Shown piece after piece: positions 14,350 through 23,146 of a stretch of DNA of 47,091 nucleotides. The position numbers and the translations under genes are program-made. The DNA lies in assembly GCA_038199985.1 (NCBI GenBank), contig JBBPYK010000073.1, positions 1-47,091 on the forward strand, read 5' to 3'. The stretch is from Arthrobacter_J sp038199985 (GTDB lineage: Bacteria > Actinomycetota > Actinomycetes > Actinomycetales > Micrococcaceae). The notes under the pieces are model-generated. The model ran no database searches, was not told the origin of the DNA, and was given only the letters and a program-made list of their open reading frames with translations. Within the stretch, counting starts at the first letter, position 1. Each line of letters begins with the position of its first letter.

Positions 14350-15945
14350 CTACGACACCAGCTCGTACGCGGGTAGCGTCAGGAAGTCGGTGTAGTCCTC
14401 GGAAAGGCAGATATCTGCGATCAAGCGGCTGGCCGGCTCGTAGTACTTCGCGAAGGCCTCTTCGCCCACTTCGCTGCGCAGTTTCTCGGTCTCCTCGCCC
14501 AGGATCTCGGTGACGAGTTCCGGCGTGACCGTCTTCCCGGTGTCCAGCTCTACCTTGTTGCGGATCTGCTGCCACACCTGCGAGCGCGAGATCTCGGCGG
14601 TAGCGGCGTCTTCCATCAGGTTGTGGATGGCGACGGCGCCGTTTCCGGATAGCCATACGGCAACGTAGGAGACGGCGACGTAGAGGTTGGACCGTAGCCC
14701 CTCTTCGGTGACTTTTCCGGGTGCCGTGGTGACATCGAGCAGTTGCTCTGCGGTGACCTCGACGTCCTCCCGTTTGCGGTCTAGCTGATTCGGCTTATCG
14801 CCGAGCACTGCGTCGAAGACCTCCTGGCAGATGGGCACCAGGTCTGGGTGCGCCACCCAGGAGCCGTCGAATCCATCGTTGGCTTCACGGGTTTTATCGG
14901 CGCGGACCTTCTCGAATGCTTGGGCCGTTACTTCGGGTTCGCGCCGGTTGGGGATGACGGCTGCCATCCCGCCCATAGCGAAAGCTTCACGTTGGTGACA
15001 CGTTTTCACGAGTAGTTCGGTGTACGCACGCATGAACGGTGCTGTCATGGCAACGCTGGCGCGGTCCGGCAGGATGAAATTGTCACCGGCATCGCGGAAG
15101 TACTTGATGATGCTGAACAGGTAATCCCAACGGCCAGCGTTCAGTCCTGAAGCGTGGTCGCGCAGTTCGTAGAGAATCTCGTCCATCTCGAACGCTGCCG
15201 GGATGGTCTCGATCAGTACGGTAGCGCGGATGGTCCCCTGCGGGATGCCCACGTAGTCCTGCGCAAACACGAAAATTTCATTCCAAAGCCGCGCCTCAAG
15301 GTGGCTTTCCATCTTCGGCAGATAGTAATAGGGACCGCTGCCGTTCTCCACGAGCTGCTTGGCCGTGTGGAAGAAGTGCAATCCAAAGTCCACCAGAGCA
15401 CCGATTCCGGGCTCGCCGTCGATCAGGACGTTCTTCTCAGGAAGGTGCCAGCCGCGAGGGCGGGCGACGACGACAGCTAGCGGCGCGTCAGTGCGGAGCT
15501 TGTACTCTTTGCCCTCGGGCGAGGTGAACCCCAGTGTTCCACGCGCGGCGTCGCGCAGGTTCAAAATGGCATCGATGACGTTGTGCCAGGTGGGCGTGCT
15601 GGCGTCCTCGAGGTCAGCGAGCCAGACTTTTGCACCGGAGTTCAAGGCGTTGATGGCCATTTTGGCTGGTGATGCCGGTCCAGTCATCTCCACCCGACGG
15701 TTCTGCAGCGGTGCTGGTGCGGGGGCAACTTTCCAGTCGCCGTCGCGCACGCTTTCGGTTTCCGGCAGGAAGTCGAGCTTCCCGGTCTTGGCTACTTGCT
15801 CACGCTGTGCAGCGCGGGCGCTCAGCCGTTCGTTGCGGGTGTCGGCGAACCGCTGGTGAAGCTGGTGGAGAAACTCGAGGGCCTCAGGGGTGAGGATTTC
15901 GTCCGCCCGGTCCACCGGGGTGCGGTTGGTGATGTCAATGCTCAT
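14350..15945 (-). CDS. aceB: Malate synthase A
   Basis: It condenses glyoxylate and acetyl-CoA to malate. At 531 aa it is the usual length for isoform A. Family stretches include DGDWKVAPAPAPLQNRRVE, MTGPASPAKMAINALNSGAK, VVARPRGWHLPEKNVL, YLPKMESHLEARLWNEIF and NCHQREAFAMGGMAAVIP-like sequence, followed by ADKTREANDGFDG. ATG 15945 follows AGGAGT; the 22 residues upstream in the longer frame have no family match. It sits between malic enzyme (10 bases upstream) and DUF6986, forming an operon that removes glyoxylate from ureide breakdown. Cytoplasmic. Confidence 0.95.
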   Translation of the reverse strand: MSIDITNRTPVDRADEILTPEALEFLHQLHQRFADTRNERLSARAAQREQVAKTGKLDFLPETESVRDGDWKVAPAPAPLQNRRVEMTGPASPAKMAINALNSGAKVWLADLEDASTPTWHNVIDAILNLRDAARGTLGFTSPEGKEYKLRTDAPLAVVVARPRGWHLPEKNVLIDGEPGIGALVDFGLHFFHTAKQLVENGSGPYYYLPKMESHLEARLWNEIFVFAQDYVGIPQGTIRATVLIETIPAAFEMDEILYELRDHASGLNAGRWDYLFSIIKYFRDAGDNFILPDRASVAMTAPFMRAYTELLVKTCHQREAFAMGGMAAVIPNRREPEVTAQAFEKVRADKTREANDGFDGSWVAHPDLVPICQEVFDAVLGDKPNQLDRKREDVEVTAEQLLDVTTAPGKVTEEGLRSNLYVAVSYVAVWLSGNGAVAIHNLMEDAATAEISRSQVWQQIRNKVELDTGKTVTPELVTEILGEETEKLRSEVGEEAFAKYYEPASRLIADICLSEDYTDFLTLPAYELVS

Positions 15946-15955
15946 GCTGGTACTC

Positions 15956-17347
15956 CTAGGACTGGGATGACGCCGCAGCGGCCGCAACAGCGGAGGCGAC
16001 GTCGGATGCAACGTGGGGATCGAAAACGCTCGGGATGATGAAGCTTGCGTTCAGCTCGTCATCGTTGACTCGGGCCGCAATGGCTTCTGCGGCGGCCACG
16101 AGCATTTCCGGGATGATGTCCGATGCCCCGGCGTCCAGCAGCCCACGGAAGAAACCGGGGAACGCGAGAACGTTGTTGATCTGGTTGGGGAAGTCGCTGC
16201 GGCCGGTAGCGACGACGGCGGCATGTTTCGCTGCGATGATCGGGTCGATTTCGGGGTCCGGGTTCGCCATGGCAAAGACGATGGAGTCTTTGGCCATTGC
16301 CTTGACCTGCTCTTCGCCCAGAACGTTGGGGCCACTGACGCCGATGAAGACGTCTGCGTCAACCACTGCCTCGTGCAGCGTTCCGGAGAACGCATCTGGG
16401 TTGGTGTTCTCGGCAAGCCACTGCCGGTGTTCGTCGGTGTAAGTTTCTCCGCTGTGGATGGCGCCGTTTCGGCCGCAGGCCACAATGTTTGTTGCGCCCT
16501 GCGCCTGGAGGAGCTGCACAATCGCGGATCCAGCGGCACCGACGCCCGCTACGACGATGCGTACGTCTTCAACTTTCTTGTTCACGACGCGAAGAGCGTT
16601 CTTGAGGGCTGCGAGGACCACGATGGCGGTGCCGTGCTGATCGTCGTGGAAGACCGGAATATCGAGTTCGTCGCGGAGGCGTTTCTCGATTTCGAAACAA
16701 CGCGGGGCGGCGATGTCCTCGAGGTTCACTCCGCCATAGACGGGGGCGAGTGCCTTGACGATGCTGATGATTTCTTCGGTATCTTGCGTGTCCAGACAGA
16801 CAGGCCAGGCATCCACGTTCGCGAACTGCTTGAACAGAGCGGCCTTGCCCTCCATGACCGGCAGTGCGGCAGCCGGTCCAATGTTGCCCAGACCAAGGAC
16901 GGCTGTGCCGTCTGTGACCACTGCAATGGTGTTGCGCTTGATCGTTAGATTGCGGGCCAGTTCCGGGTTCTCGGCAATAGCCAGGCAGACACGGGCGACG
17001 CCGGGTGTGTAAGCACGGGAAAGATCGTCACGGTTGCGTAGCGCCACCTTGGGGGTGACTTCTAGCTTGCCGCCCTGATGAAGGAGGAAGGTGCGGTCGT
17101 TGACATGGCGAACGTCCACGCCGTCGAGCTTGTCCAGTGCGTCACGAACCTGCTCTCCATGCGCCGCATCTGTAGTGTTGCAACTCACATCTACAACGAT
17201 GCGGTCATGGTAGGACTCCACGACGTCGAGTGCGGTGATGGAAGCACCCACGCCTCCGACGGCCGCGGCGAGCTCAGTGGTGACAGTAAAGCTGGACGGC
17301 GCCTGGACGCGCAGGGTGATTGAGTAGCCGGGACTCGGACTCGCCAT
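15956..17347 (-). CDS. NAD(P)-dependent malic enzyme with N-terminal ACT domain
   Basis: It decarboxylates malate to pyruvate. Residues ~1-80 look like an ACT-type regulatory domain (YSITLRVQAPSSFTVTTELA). The catalytic part follows: SRAYTPGVARVC with the conserved Tyr, VTDGTAVLGLGNIGPAAALP, DIPVFHDDQHGTAIVVLAAL, and a Rossmann turn VVAGVGAAGSAIVQ. ATG 17347 is chosen because GAGGAGGAA precedes it. First gene of the minus-strand operon with aceB, DUF6986 and perhaps allE; divergent from the IclR regulator, with two palindromic operators between. With malate synthase it converts glyoxylate carbon to pyruvate. Confidence 0.92.
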   Translation of the reverse strand: MASPSPGYSITLRVQAPSSFTVTTELAAAVGGVGASITALDVVESYHDRIVVDVSCNTTDAAHGEQVRDALDKLDGVDVRHVNDRTFLLHQGGKLEVTPKVALRNRDDLSRAYTPGVARVCLAIAENPELARNLTIKRNTIAVVTDGTAVLGLGNIGPAAALPVMEGKAALFKQFANVDAWPVCLDTQDTEEIISIVKALAPVYGGVNLEDIAAPRCFEIEKRLRDELDIPVFHDDQHGTAIVVLAALKNALRVVNKKVEDVRIVVAGVGAAGSAIVQLLQAQGATNIVACGRNGAIHSGETYTDEHRQWLAENTNPDAFSGTLHEAVVDADVFIGVSGPNVLGEEQVKAMAKDSIVFAMANPDPEIDPIIAAKHAAVVATGRSDFPNQINNVLAFPGFFRGLLDAGASDIIPEMLVAAAEAIAARVNDDELNASFIIPSVFDPHVASDVASAVAAAAASSQS

Positions 17348-17444
17348 AAGTTCCTCCTCAGAAACAGCCAAACTGGCCAATTGTTTTCGTATTATGGATA
17401 ATATTATCTACTAGACGGAAATACAACCCACCAACACCACTTGA

Positions 17445-17495
17445 TTCCGCTTTGCGGAAGTAGGATAGGTTGGGTCATATTTCCGCAGAGCGGAT
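17445..17495. promoter_or_regulatory. Two IclR/AllR-type operators in the divergent promoter region
   Basis: TTCCG-CTTTG-CGGAA (17445-17459) is a perfect dyad, and TTCCG-CAGAG-CGGAT (17481-17495) matches it at all but the last base. Centres are 36 bp apart, between the malic enzyme start (17347) and the IclR gene start (17542). The same word occurs before aceE at 23058-23072. Confidence 0.7.
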
Positions 17496-17541
17496 AAAAG
17501 CTGTCATACCCCACAGCGAAACACCTACGTAGGAGAACCAG

Positions 17542-18312
17542 ATGGCTGATCGGCCGGCCGGTAGCGGCGTGCAGTCTGTGGAGCGCGTGTTCGAACTGCT
17601 CGAACTCATCACGGATGCGGGCGGCGAAGTAACACTGAGCGAACTCGCCTCATCCACCGAGCTTCCCCTCCCTACCATTCACCGCCTGCTGCGGACACTT
17701 GTAGCCAAGGGATACGCCCGTCAATTGCCGAACCGGCGCTACGCCCTGGGTCCACGACTGATCCGCCTCGGCGAAGGTGCCAACAAACAACTCGGAGTGC
17801 TGGCACGTCCGCAGCTAAAACATCTGGTGGACCAACTCCACGAGACATCCAACATGGCCATGCTGGACTCGGACATGGTGATCTACATTGCTCAGGTGCC
17901 GTCCTCACATTCCATGCGGATGTTCAACGAGGTGGGGCGCCGTGCGCATACCCATGACACTGGCGTAGGAAAGGCCATTCTGGCCCAACTGAGCGACGAC
18001 GACGTCCGCGGCATCATTTCCCGGGCAGGAATGCCCACGCACACGCGTTTCAGCGTGGACAACATCGATGCGCTACTGACCGAACTCGAAGCCATTCGGA
18101 ACCGCGGATACTCCATTGACGAGCAGGAACAGGAACTCGGTGTCCGCTGCTTTGCCATGGCCATCCCGAACTCCCCCACACCGGCCGCGATTTCTGTTTC
18201 CGGACCGATATCCCGTGTGGATGACCGATTTGCGGAGAAGGCCGTGCCGTTGTTGAGAGAAGCTGCAAAGCTCATCTCTCAGGATCTGAACAGCACGGCC
18301 GTCACCGCTTAG
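17542..18312 (+). CDS. allR: IclR-family regulator, probable AllR of purine/ureide catabolism
   Basis: The N-terminal winged HTH (VTLSELASSTELPLPTIHRL) is followed by the IclR effector domain from about residue 80 (MLDSDMVIYIAQVPSS, GVGKAILAQL, RGYSIDEQEQELGVRCFAMA). TAGGAGAA precedes ATG 17542. In Streptomyces an IclR protein called AllR represses allantoin genes and an adjacent malate synthase. The layout here is the same: divergent from malic enzyme/aceB and next to uricase. The symbol is assigned by this context. It probably acts through the TTCCG-N5-CGGAA sites and autoregulates. Confidence 0.8.
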   Translation: MADRPAGSGVQSVERVFELLELITDAGGEVTLSELASSTELPLPTIHRLLRTLVAKGYARQLPNRRYALGPRLIRLGEGANKQLGVLARPQLKHLVDQLHETSNMAMLDSDMVIYIAQVPSSHSMRMFNEVGRRAHTHDTGVGKAILAQLSDDDVRGIISRAGMPTHTRFSVDNIDALLTELEAIRNRGYSIDEQEQELGVRCFAMAIPNSPTPAAISVSGPISRVDDRFAEKAVPLLREAAKLISQDLNSTAVTA

Positions 18313-18322
18313 GTTCTACTCG

Positions 18323-19246
18323 TCAGCAGAAGCCCGGGGTGTTCTCCCAGACGGATGCCTCTACAGTTCCGTCAGACTGCTCACGCTTGACGGTGGCTTC
18401 GATCAGACCGTACGGGCGGTCAGCGGCGAAGAACACCTCGTTGGGATTGTCCAGATCAAACGGCGACAGGTCCACCAAGAAGTGGTGATTGTTGGGCAGG
18501 GAGAACTTGAACTCCTCGATCTCCGGGTGAGCCTCGAGCGCCTGCTTCCCCATCTGGAACATCGTCTGCTGCAGCGCCGTGGAATGCGTGTCCGCAAAAG
18601 CCTTGAGCATGATCAACCGCACGCTGTCATAGACGCTGTTGAAGTCGACATCGGTGGTGTTGTAGCGCCAGCGGGCCGTGACGTCGGTGGCCAGGATGCG
18701 GTCCGTGGTCTCACCCAGAGTGGTGTACTTATCGCGCGGGAACCCGGTGAACTCGGAACCAGTGGACTTCAGAACCGTCAGGTCCGAAATGCCAGCTACC
18801 AGAGTGCGCTCACCGTTTTCAAGGTGAAGTACAGCGGTGCGGGTTTCTGACTTGTTCTTGAAAAACGCGTGGTCGTGATCGTCGATGCGGTCCCAGCTGT
18901 ACTGCTCAGCGGCCCAGCGTCCACCGCTAACCCAGTCGAAGCTCTTCGTGAAGTGATCGCCAAGGCGCAGAAGAAAGGCCTCAGGAGAGCCAACGCCATC
19001 ACGGGCGAACGCATAAATGGTGTTCTTCTGAGTGTCCGTAGCCACAACGTGAGCGTTGTCGCCGTCAATGTGAGCCGACTCAAAGTCACCGTGTAGCTGC
19101 GATGTGACGCTCAGGTCCTCAATTTCGTGACGAGCGGTATCGCGGGTGATCTTGACGAGGCGGACCTCTGCCTTGCCGTACTGATTGGAGCCTAGAACAA
19201 TGCGTCCGGTCCCGGTCGCGGCGCTTTCGGTGGTTGTAGCAGTCAT
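18323..19246 (-). CDS. Urate oxidase (uricase)
   Basis: It oxidises urate to 5-hydroxyisourate with O2, without cofactor. Residues NQYGKAEVRLVKI carry the catalytic Lys (K25), and VVATDTQKNTIYAFA carries its Thr partner (T70). Later SFDWVSGGRW, TGFPRDKYTTL and FSLPNNHHFLVDLSPF are family signatures. At 307 aa it is full length. It is the third gene of the minus-strand uraD-hiuH-uricase operon, two bases after hiuH. Known names are pucL or uaZ. The cytoplasmic enzyme releases H2O2. The three operon enzymes together make (S)-allantoin. Confidence 0.96.
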   Translation of the reverse strand: MTATTTESAATGTGRIVLGSNQYGKAEVRLVKITRDTARHEIEDLSVTSQLHGDFESAHIDGDNAHVVATDTQKNTIYAFARDGVGSPEAFLLRLGDHFTKSFDWVSGGRWAAEQYSWDRIDDHDHAFFKNKSETRTAVLHLENGERTLVAGISDLTVLKSTGSEFTGFPRDKYTTLGETTDRILATDVTARWRYNTTDVDFNSVYDSVRLIMLKAFADTHSTALQQTMFQMGKQALEAHPEIEEFKFSLPNNHHFLVDLSPFDLDNPNEVFFAADRPYGLIEATVKREQSDGTVEASVWENTPGFC

Positions 19247-19248
19247 GA

Positions 19249-19587
19249 TTAGCTCCCTCGATAAGTTGAATAGGCAAATGGGCTGATGAGTAGTGGTACG
19301 TGATAATGCTGCGTGGGATCCGTTAGCGAGAACGTCAGGGTCACCGTGGGGAAAAACGTCTCAGTGGCCGATGAGCGAAAATACGTACCGGTCTGGAACT
19401 CAATCCGGTAGTCTCCAGCGTCAACCTGCTCAGAACCAAGGTCCTTAATACGGCCATCGGCATCGGTAACGCCCGTTGCAATCTGGCTCCACCCGGCGTC
19501 GTTTCTGACTTCCAACGTGGCTGCAACCCCGACGGCGGGACGTCCGTTTCCGGTGTCCAGAATGTGGGTGGTGATATGGCTTGTCAT
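19249..19587 (-). CDS. 5-hydroxyisourate hydrolase (transthyretin-like)
   Basis: A 112-aa transthyretin-related protein. It starts with SHITTHILDTGNGRPAVGV (catalytic His 8) and ends with the diagnostic YRGS tetrapeptide. HYHVPLLISPFAYSTYRGS contains the other active-site histidine. It hydrolyses 5-hydroxyisourate to OHCU. The ATG at 19587 overlaps the uraD stop (ATGA), so translation is coupled to uraD. Known names are hiuH and pucM. Acts as a tetramer in the cytoplasm between uricase and UraD. Confidence 0.95.
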   Translation of the reverse strand: MTSHITTHILDTGNGRPAVGVAATLEVRNDAGWSQIATGVTDADGRIKDLGSEQVDAGDYRIEFQTGTYFRSSATETFFPTVTLTFSLTDPTQHYHVPLLISPFAYSTYRGS

Positions 19588-20078
19588 GCGTCAATTGCTC
19601 CCTTGAGTCGAAGGATGGCGATTTCTCGCAGCTGCCCGGCGATGACCGGGAGCTCTTGGTCTGGGGTATGCGAAAGCCGCTCGCGGAGGGAGGCGAGAAT
19701 TTCTTCGGAAGACCGTCCAGCGGCACGGATGAGGAAGACCCGGCCGAACTTCTGGTCGTAGTCGAGGTTGCCGGCTGCAAGCTGCTCGGTCATCTCATCA
19801 GAGGACTCAAGCCCGGACTGTTCGCCGCGGGACAGTTCGGACTCCTTGCTGGAGCCTTCGGCACGTTCTCCGATGCGGGGGTGATGCGCCAGAGCGCCGT
19901 CGATCTCTGCTTCCGTCCATGGCTCCGCAGCTGTCTCGGCGTATTCAATGAGAGCAGTCTGGGAAGCAAAAGGGCGGGCTACGACGATGTCATCTACCCA
20001 ACGCGGAATATCAACGCACGGTCGCAGGAGAGCCGCGGCTTCTGCTGGGGATGAGGTGTTAAACTGAGTCAATTTCAT
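19584..20078 (-). CDS. uraD: 2-oxo-4-hydroxy-4-carboxy-5-ureidoimidazoline (OHCU) decarboxylase
   Basis: The helical UraD fold is shown by HHPRIGER (catalytic His at about residue 66) and by SELSRGEQSGLE, a conserved E-Q-xG-L block. DQKFGRVFLIRAAGRS supplies the last conserved stretch. It decarboxylates OHCU stereospecifically to (S)-allantoin. At 164 aa it is complete. First gene of the operon; CAGGAG lies upstream of ATG 20078 and a perfect 16-bp palindrome lies 25 bases before the start codon. Allantoinase and allantoate hydrolase are not in this window. Confidence 0.94.
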   Translation of the reverse strand: MKLTQFNTSSPAEAAALLRPCVDIPRWVDDIVVARPFASQTALIEYAETAAEPWTEAEIDGALAHHPRIGERAEGSSKESELSRGEQSGLESSDEMTEQLAAGNLDYDQKFGRVFLIRAAGRSSEEILASLRERLSHTPDQELPVIAGQLREIAILRLKGAIDA

Positions 20079-20102
20079 GGGTGTCAGGGCTCCTGATCGC
20101 TC

Positions 20103-20118
20103 TCCACCATATGGTGGA
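20103..20118. promoter_or_regulatory. Perfect 16-bp palindrome upstream of uraD
   Basis: TCCACCATATGGTGGA is fully self-complementary and sits 25 bases before the uraD start. It shares the outer TCC...GGA with the TTCCG-N5-CGGAA words but has a longer centre. A looser dyad, TGGAATTTCTATTTCA (20167-20182), lies further upstream. Either could be the operator of the uricase operon. Confidence 0.5.
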
Positions 20119-20253
20119 CACCCTTACCGTCGGCCGTGGCCGAGTTGACTCGATGTTTCTATCTTGTGGAATTTCTATTTCATTGTAATGCCGGTCACAC
20201 AGTCGGTGTCAAGACGACGGACGAAGTATTTTTCGCCCGTCGCCTCGAGGAAC

Positions 20254-23001
20254 CTATTCGGGCTGAGCCGTGTTCGCTACACCGTTGACGTCCAGCAACT
20301 GGTACTTATCGATGGCCGCAGCTGGTGTCGATGCGTCAATTTCGCCACGGCGCACCAGCATTTCAAGGGTACGTACCACCACGGACTGCGCATCGATCTT
20401 GAAGAACCGACGGGCTGCCGCGCGGGTATCGGAGAACCCAAACCCGTCCGCACCCAACGAGGCGAAGTCGTTCGGGACAAACTGACGCACCTGGTCGGGA
20501 ACGGCCTTCATGTAGTCGGTGACCGCCACAATCGGCCCCTCGGCTCCTTCGAGCTGCTGAGCGATGAAGGGCTGTCGAACGTCGTCATTCGGATGCAGGA
20601 AAGTGTCCTCCTCCGCATCCAGACCATCACGGCGAAGTTCGTTCCAGGACGTCACGGACCAGACATCAGCAGCAACTGACCAATCTTCGGCGAGCAGCTT
20701 CTGCGCTTCGAGTGCCCACGGCACAGCGACACCGGAAGCGAGAATCTGCGCCTTCGGCCCGTCGACGCCCTCTGCAGCATTGAGCTTGTAGATGCCCTTG
20801 AGCACGCCCTCGACATCCAGATTCTCAGGAAGCGGGGGCTGAACAATCGGCTCGTTGTACACCGTGAGGTAGTACATGACGTTGCGTTCGTCGTCGGACT
20901 TCTCCGGGTCCTCCCCGTACATGCGCTCCAGTCCGTCGCGAATAATCAGACCCAGCTCATAGCCGTACGCGGGATCGTAGGAGATCACGGCAGGGTTGGT
21001 GGAAGCGAGGATGGGCGAATGTCCGTCCGCGTGCTGCACTCCCTCACCGGTGAGGGTGGTCCGGCCCGCGGTAGCGCCGATAACGAACCCGCGGGTCATC
21101 TGATCCCCCGCGGCCCAGAAGGAATCACCCGTGCGCTGGAACCCAAACATGGAGTAGAACACGTAGACGGGGATCAACACTTCGCCGTGGGTGGCGTAAG
21201 ACGTCCCGGCCGCCGTGAAGGCCGCCACCGATCCGGCCTCGTTGATGCCAGCGTGAATGATCTGGCCCTGAGGAGATTCCTTATACGCCAGGACCAGTTC
21301 GCGGTCCACGGAGAGGTAGTTCTGGCCGTGCGGGTTGTAGATTTTGGCTGTTGGGAAGAACGCGTCGATGCCAAACGTGCGCGACTCATCCGGGACGATC
21401 GGCACAATGCGCTTTCCGAACTCCTTGTCCCGCATCAGCTCCTTGAGCAACCGCACGAACGCCATGGTGGTGGCCGCCTGCTGCTTACCGGAACCTCGGT
21501 TCGCCACCTCATAAGCCTTATCCCCTGGCAGCTCCACCTCCGTGTGCTTGGTGCGGCGCTCCGGTACTGATCCGCCAAGAGCCTGACGCCGGTCCATCAT
21601 GTACTTGATTTCCGGCGCATCGGCACCCGGGTGGTAGTACGGCGGCAGGTACGGGTTCTTCTCCAAGTCCTCATCGCTGATGGGGATACGGAGGTAGTCG
21701 CGGAATTCCTTGAGGTCCTCCAGGGTGAGCTTCTTCATCTGGTGCGTGGCATTACGGCCCTCAAAGTGGCTGCCCAGACCGTAGCCCTTCACCGTCTTCG
21801 CGAGGATCACAGTGGGCTTGCCCTCGAACTCCGTCGCCGCCTTATAGGCCGCGTAGACCTTGTGATAATCGTGGCCGCCGCGCTTGAGGTTCCAGATCTC
21901 CTGATCGCTCATGTCCGCGACCATGTCCTTGGTCTGCGGGGATTTTCCAAAGAAGTGATCCCGAATGAAGCCTCCGGATTCAGCCTTGTAGGTCTGGTAG
22001 TCGCCGTCGGCCGTGGTATTCATGATGTCCACCAGGGCGCCGTCTTTATCGCGCTCCAGCAGATCATCCCACTCGCGGCCCCAGACCACCTTGATGACAT
22101 TCCAGCCCGCACCGCGGAAGAACGCTTCAAGTTCCTGCATGATCTTGCCGTTACCTCGCACCGGCCCATCAAGGCGCTGCAGGTTGCAGTTGATCACAAA
22201 GTTCAAGTTGTCCAGGTTCTCGTTAGCCGCCAGCTGCAGCAGGCCGCGGGATTCTGGTTCGTCCATTTCGCCGTCGCCCAGGAACGCCCAGACCTGCTGA
22301 TCGGAGGTGTCTTTCAAACCCCGATCGTGCAAATAGCGGTTGGATTGCGCCTGGTAGATAGCGTTCATGGGGCCGATTCCCATCGAGACCGTGGGGAACT
22401 CCCAGAAATCCGGCATGAGACGAGGATGAGGGTAGGAAGAGAGCGAGTGACCCTCATGCGATTTTTCTTGGCGGAAGCCGTCAAGATCCTCTTCGGAGAG
22501 GCGACCCTCCATGAAAGCGCGGGCATACATGCCAGGGGATGCGTGGCCCTGGTAAAACACCTGGTCTCCGCCGCCAGCGTGGTCCTTGCCGCGGAAGAAA
22601 TGGTTGAACCCCACTTCGTAGAGCGTTGCGGCACCAGCGTAGGTGGAAATGTGCCCACCAACGCCCACCTCGGGTCGCTGCGCCCGGTGCACCATGACCG
22701 CAGCATTCCAACGCATCCACGCTCGATACTTGCGCTCGATTTCCTCGTCCCCGGGGAACTTTGGTTCCTGATCGGTGGGGATGGTGTTGACGTAGTCGGT
22801 GGTAGTCACCATCGGCACGCCGACGCTCTGCGCACCGGCACGCTGCAAGAGAGACCGCATAATATACTGCGCGCGTTCAGTGCCCTGCGCCTGAATCAGC
22901 TGATCCAGCGATTCAATCCACTCTGCTGTCTCTTCCGGATCGCCGTCCGGCAACTGCCCGGTGAGTGCACTCAGAATGTCTGTTCCTTCAACTGCAACCA
23001 C
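20254..23001 (-). CDS. aceE: Pyruvate dehydrogenase E1 component, homodimeric type
   Basis: A 915-aa thiamine-diphosphate enzyme that decarboxylates pyruvate and acetylates the E2 lipoyl group. Characteristic stretches are YIMRSLLQRAGAQSVGVPMV, VGGHISTYAGAATLYEVGFN, the ThDP motif region FLGDGEMDEPESRG with NFVINCNLQRLDGPVRGNGK, and VPDESRTFGIDAFF. GTG 23001 is preferred over GTG 23022 because GAAGAGG precedes it and VAVEGTDILS fits the family start. The gene is transcribed alone from a promoter region that contains a TTCCG-N5-CGGAA operator, placing it with the glyoxylate/ureide genes. Cytoplasmic complex subunit. Confidence 0.96.
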   Translation of the reverse strand: MVAVEGTDILSALTGQLPDGDPEETAEWIESLDQLIQAQGTERAQYIMRSLLQRAGAQSVGVPMVTTTDYVNTIPTDQEPKFPGDEEIERKYRAWMRWNAAVMVHRAQRPEVGVGGHISTYAGAATLYEVGFNHFFRGKDHAGGGDQVFYQGHASPGMYARAFMEGRLSEEDLDGFRQEKSHEGHSLSSYPHPRLMPDFWEFPTVSMGIGPMNAIYQAQSNRYLHDRGLKDTSDQQVWAFLGDGEMDEPESRGLLQLAANENLDNLNFVINCNLQRLDGPVRGNGKIMQELEAFFRGAGWNVIKVVWGREWDDLLERDKDGALVDIMNTTADGDYQTYKAESGGFIRDHFFGKSPQTKDMVADMSDQEIWNLKRGGHDYHKVYAAYKAATEFEGKPTVILAKTVKGYGLGSHFEGRNATHQMKKLTLEDLKEFRDYLRIPISDEDLEKNPYLPPYYHPGADAPEIKYMMDRRQALGGSVPERRTKHTEVELPGDKAYEVANRGSGKQQAATTMAFVRLLKELMRDKEFGKRIVPIVPDESRTFGIDAFFPTAKIYNPHGQNYLSVDRELVLAYKESPQGQIIHAGINEAGSVAAFTAAGTSYATHGEVLIPVYVFYSMFGFQRTGDSFWAAGDQMTRGFVIGATAGRTTLTGEGVQHADGHSPILASTNPAVISYDPAYGYELGLIIRDGLERMYGEDPEKSDDERNVMYYLTVYNEPIVQPPLPENLDVEGVLKGIYKLNAAEGVDGPKAQILASGVAVPWALEAQKLLAEDWSVAADVWSVTSWNELRRDGLDAEEDTFLHPNDDVRQPFIAQQLEGAEGPIVAVTDYMKAVPDQVRQFVPNDFASLGADGFGFSDTRAAARRFFKIDAQSVVVRTLEMLVRRGEIDASTPAAAIDKYQLLDVNGVANTAQPE

Positions 23002-23057
23002 GCCAAACCTCTTCCACCCCACCGGTTGTGACCGGCAAGTCCATCCATTGTCTTGAA

Positions 23058-23072
23058 TTCCGTATTGCGGAA
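23058..23072. promoter_or_regulatory. AllR-type operator between aceE and the SDR gene
   Basis: TTCCG-TATTG-CGGAA has perfect 5-bp arms and the same 15-bp frame as the two sites near allR. It lies 57 bases before the aceE start codon and 75 bases before the SDR gene, so it could govern either direction. Confidence 0.6.
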
Positions 23073-23146
23073 CAATTTTTCCATTAGACTAAATACAGTG
23101 AACTGCCACACAGCGCAGATGTCAATTGCGACGAAAAGAGCCTGCC

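Noticed and set aside
14348..14656. N-terminal extension of the DUF6986 ORF
   Set aside because: The 103 extra residues overlap aceB out of frame, are Arg-rich, and a start with GTAGGA at 14347 fits better.
16013..16948. 311-aa plus ORF
   Set aside because: It is antisense to malic enzyme; its composition mirrors the coding strand and no motif is seen.
21631..23031. 466-aa plus ORF
   Set aside because: It is the exact antisense of aceE, with no start signal and no family match.
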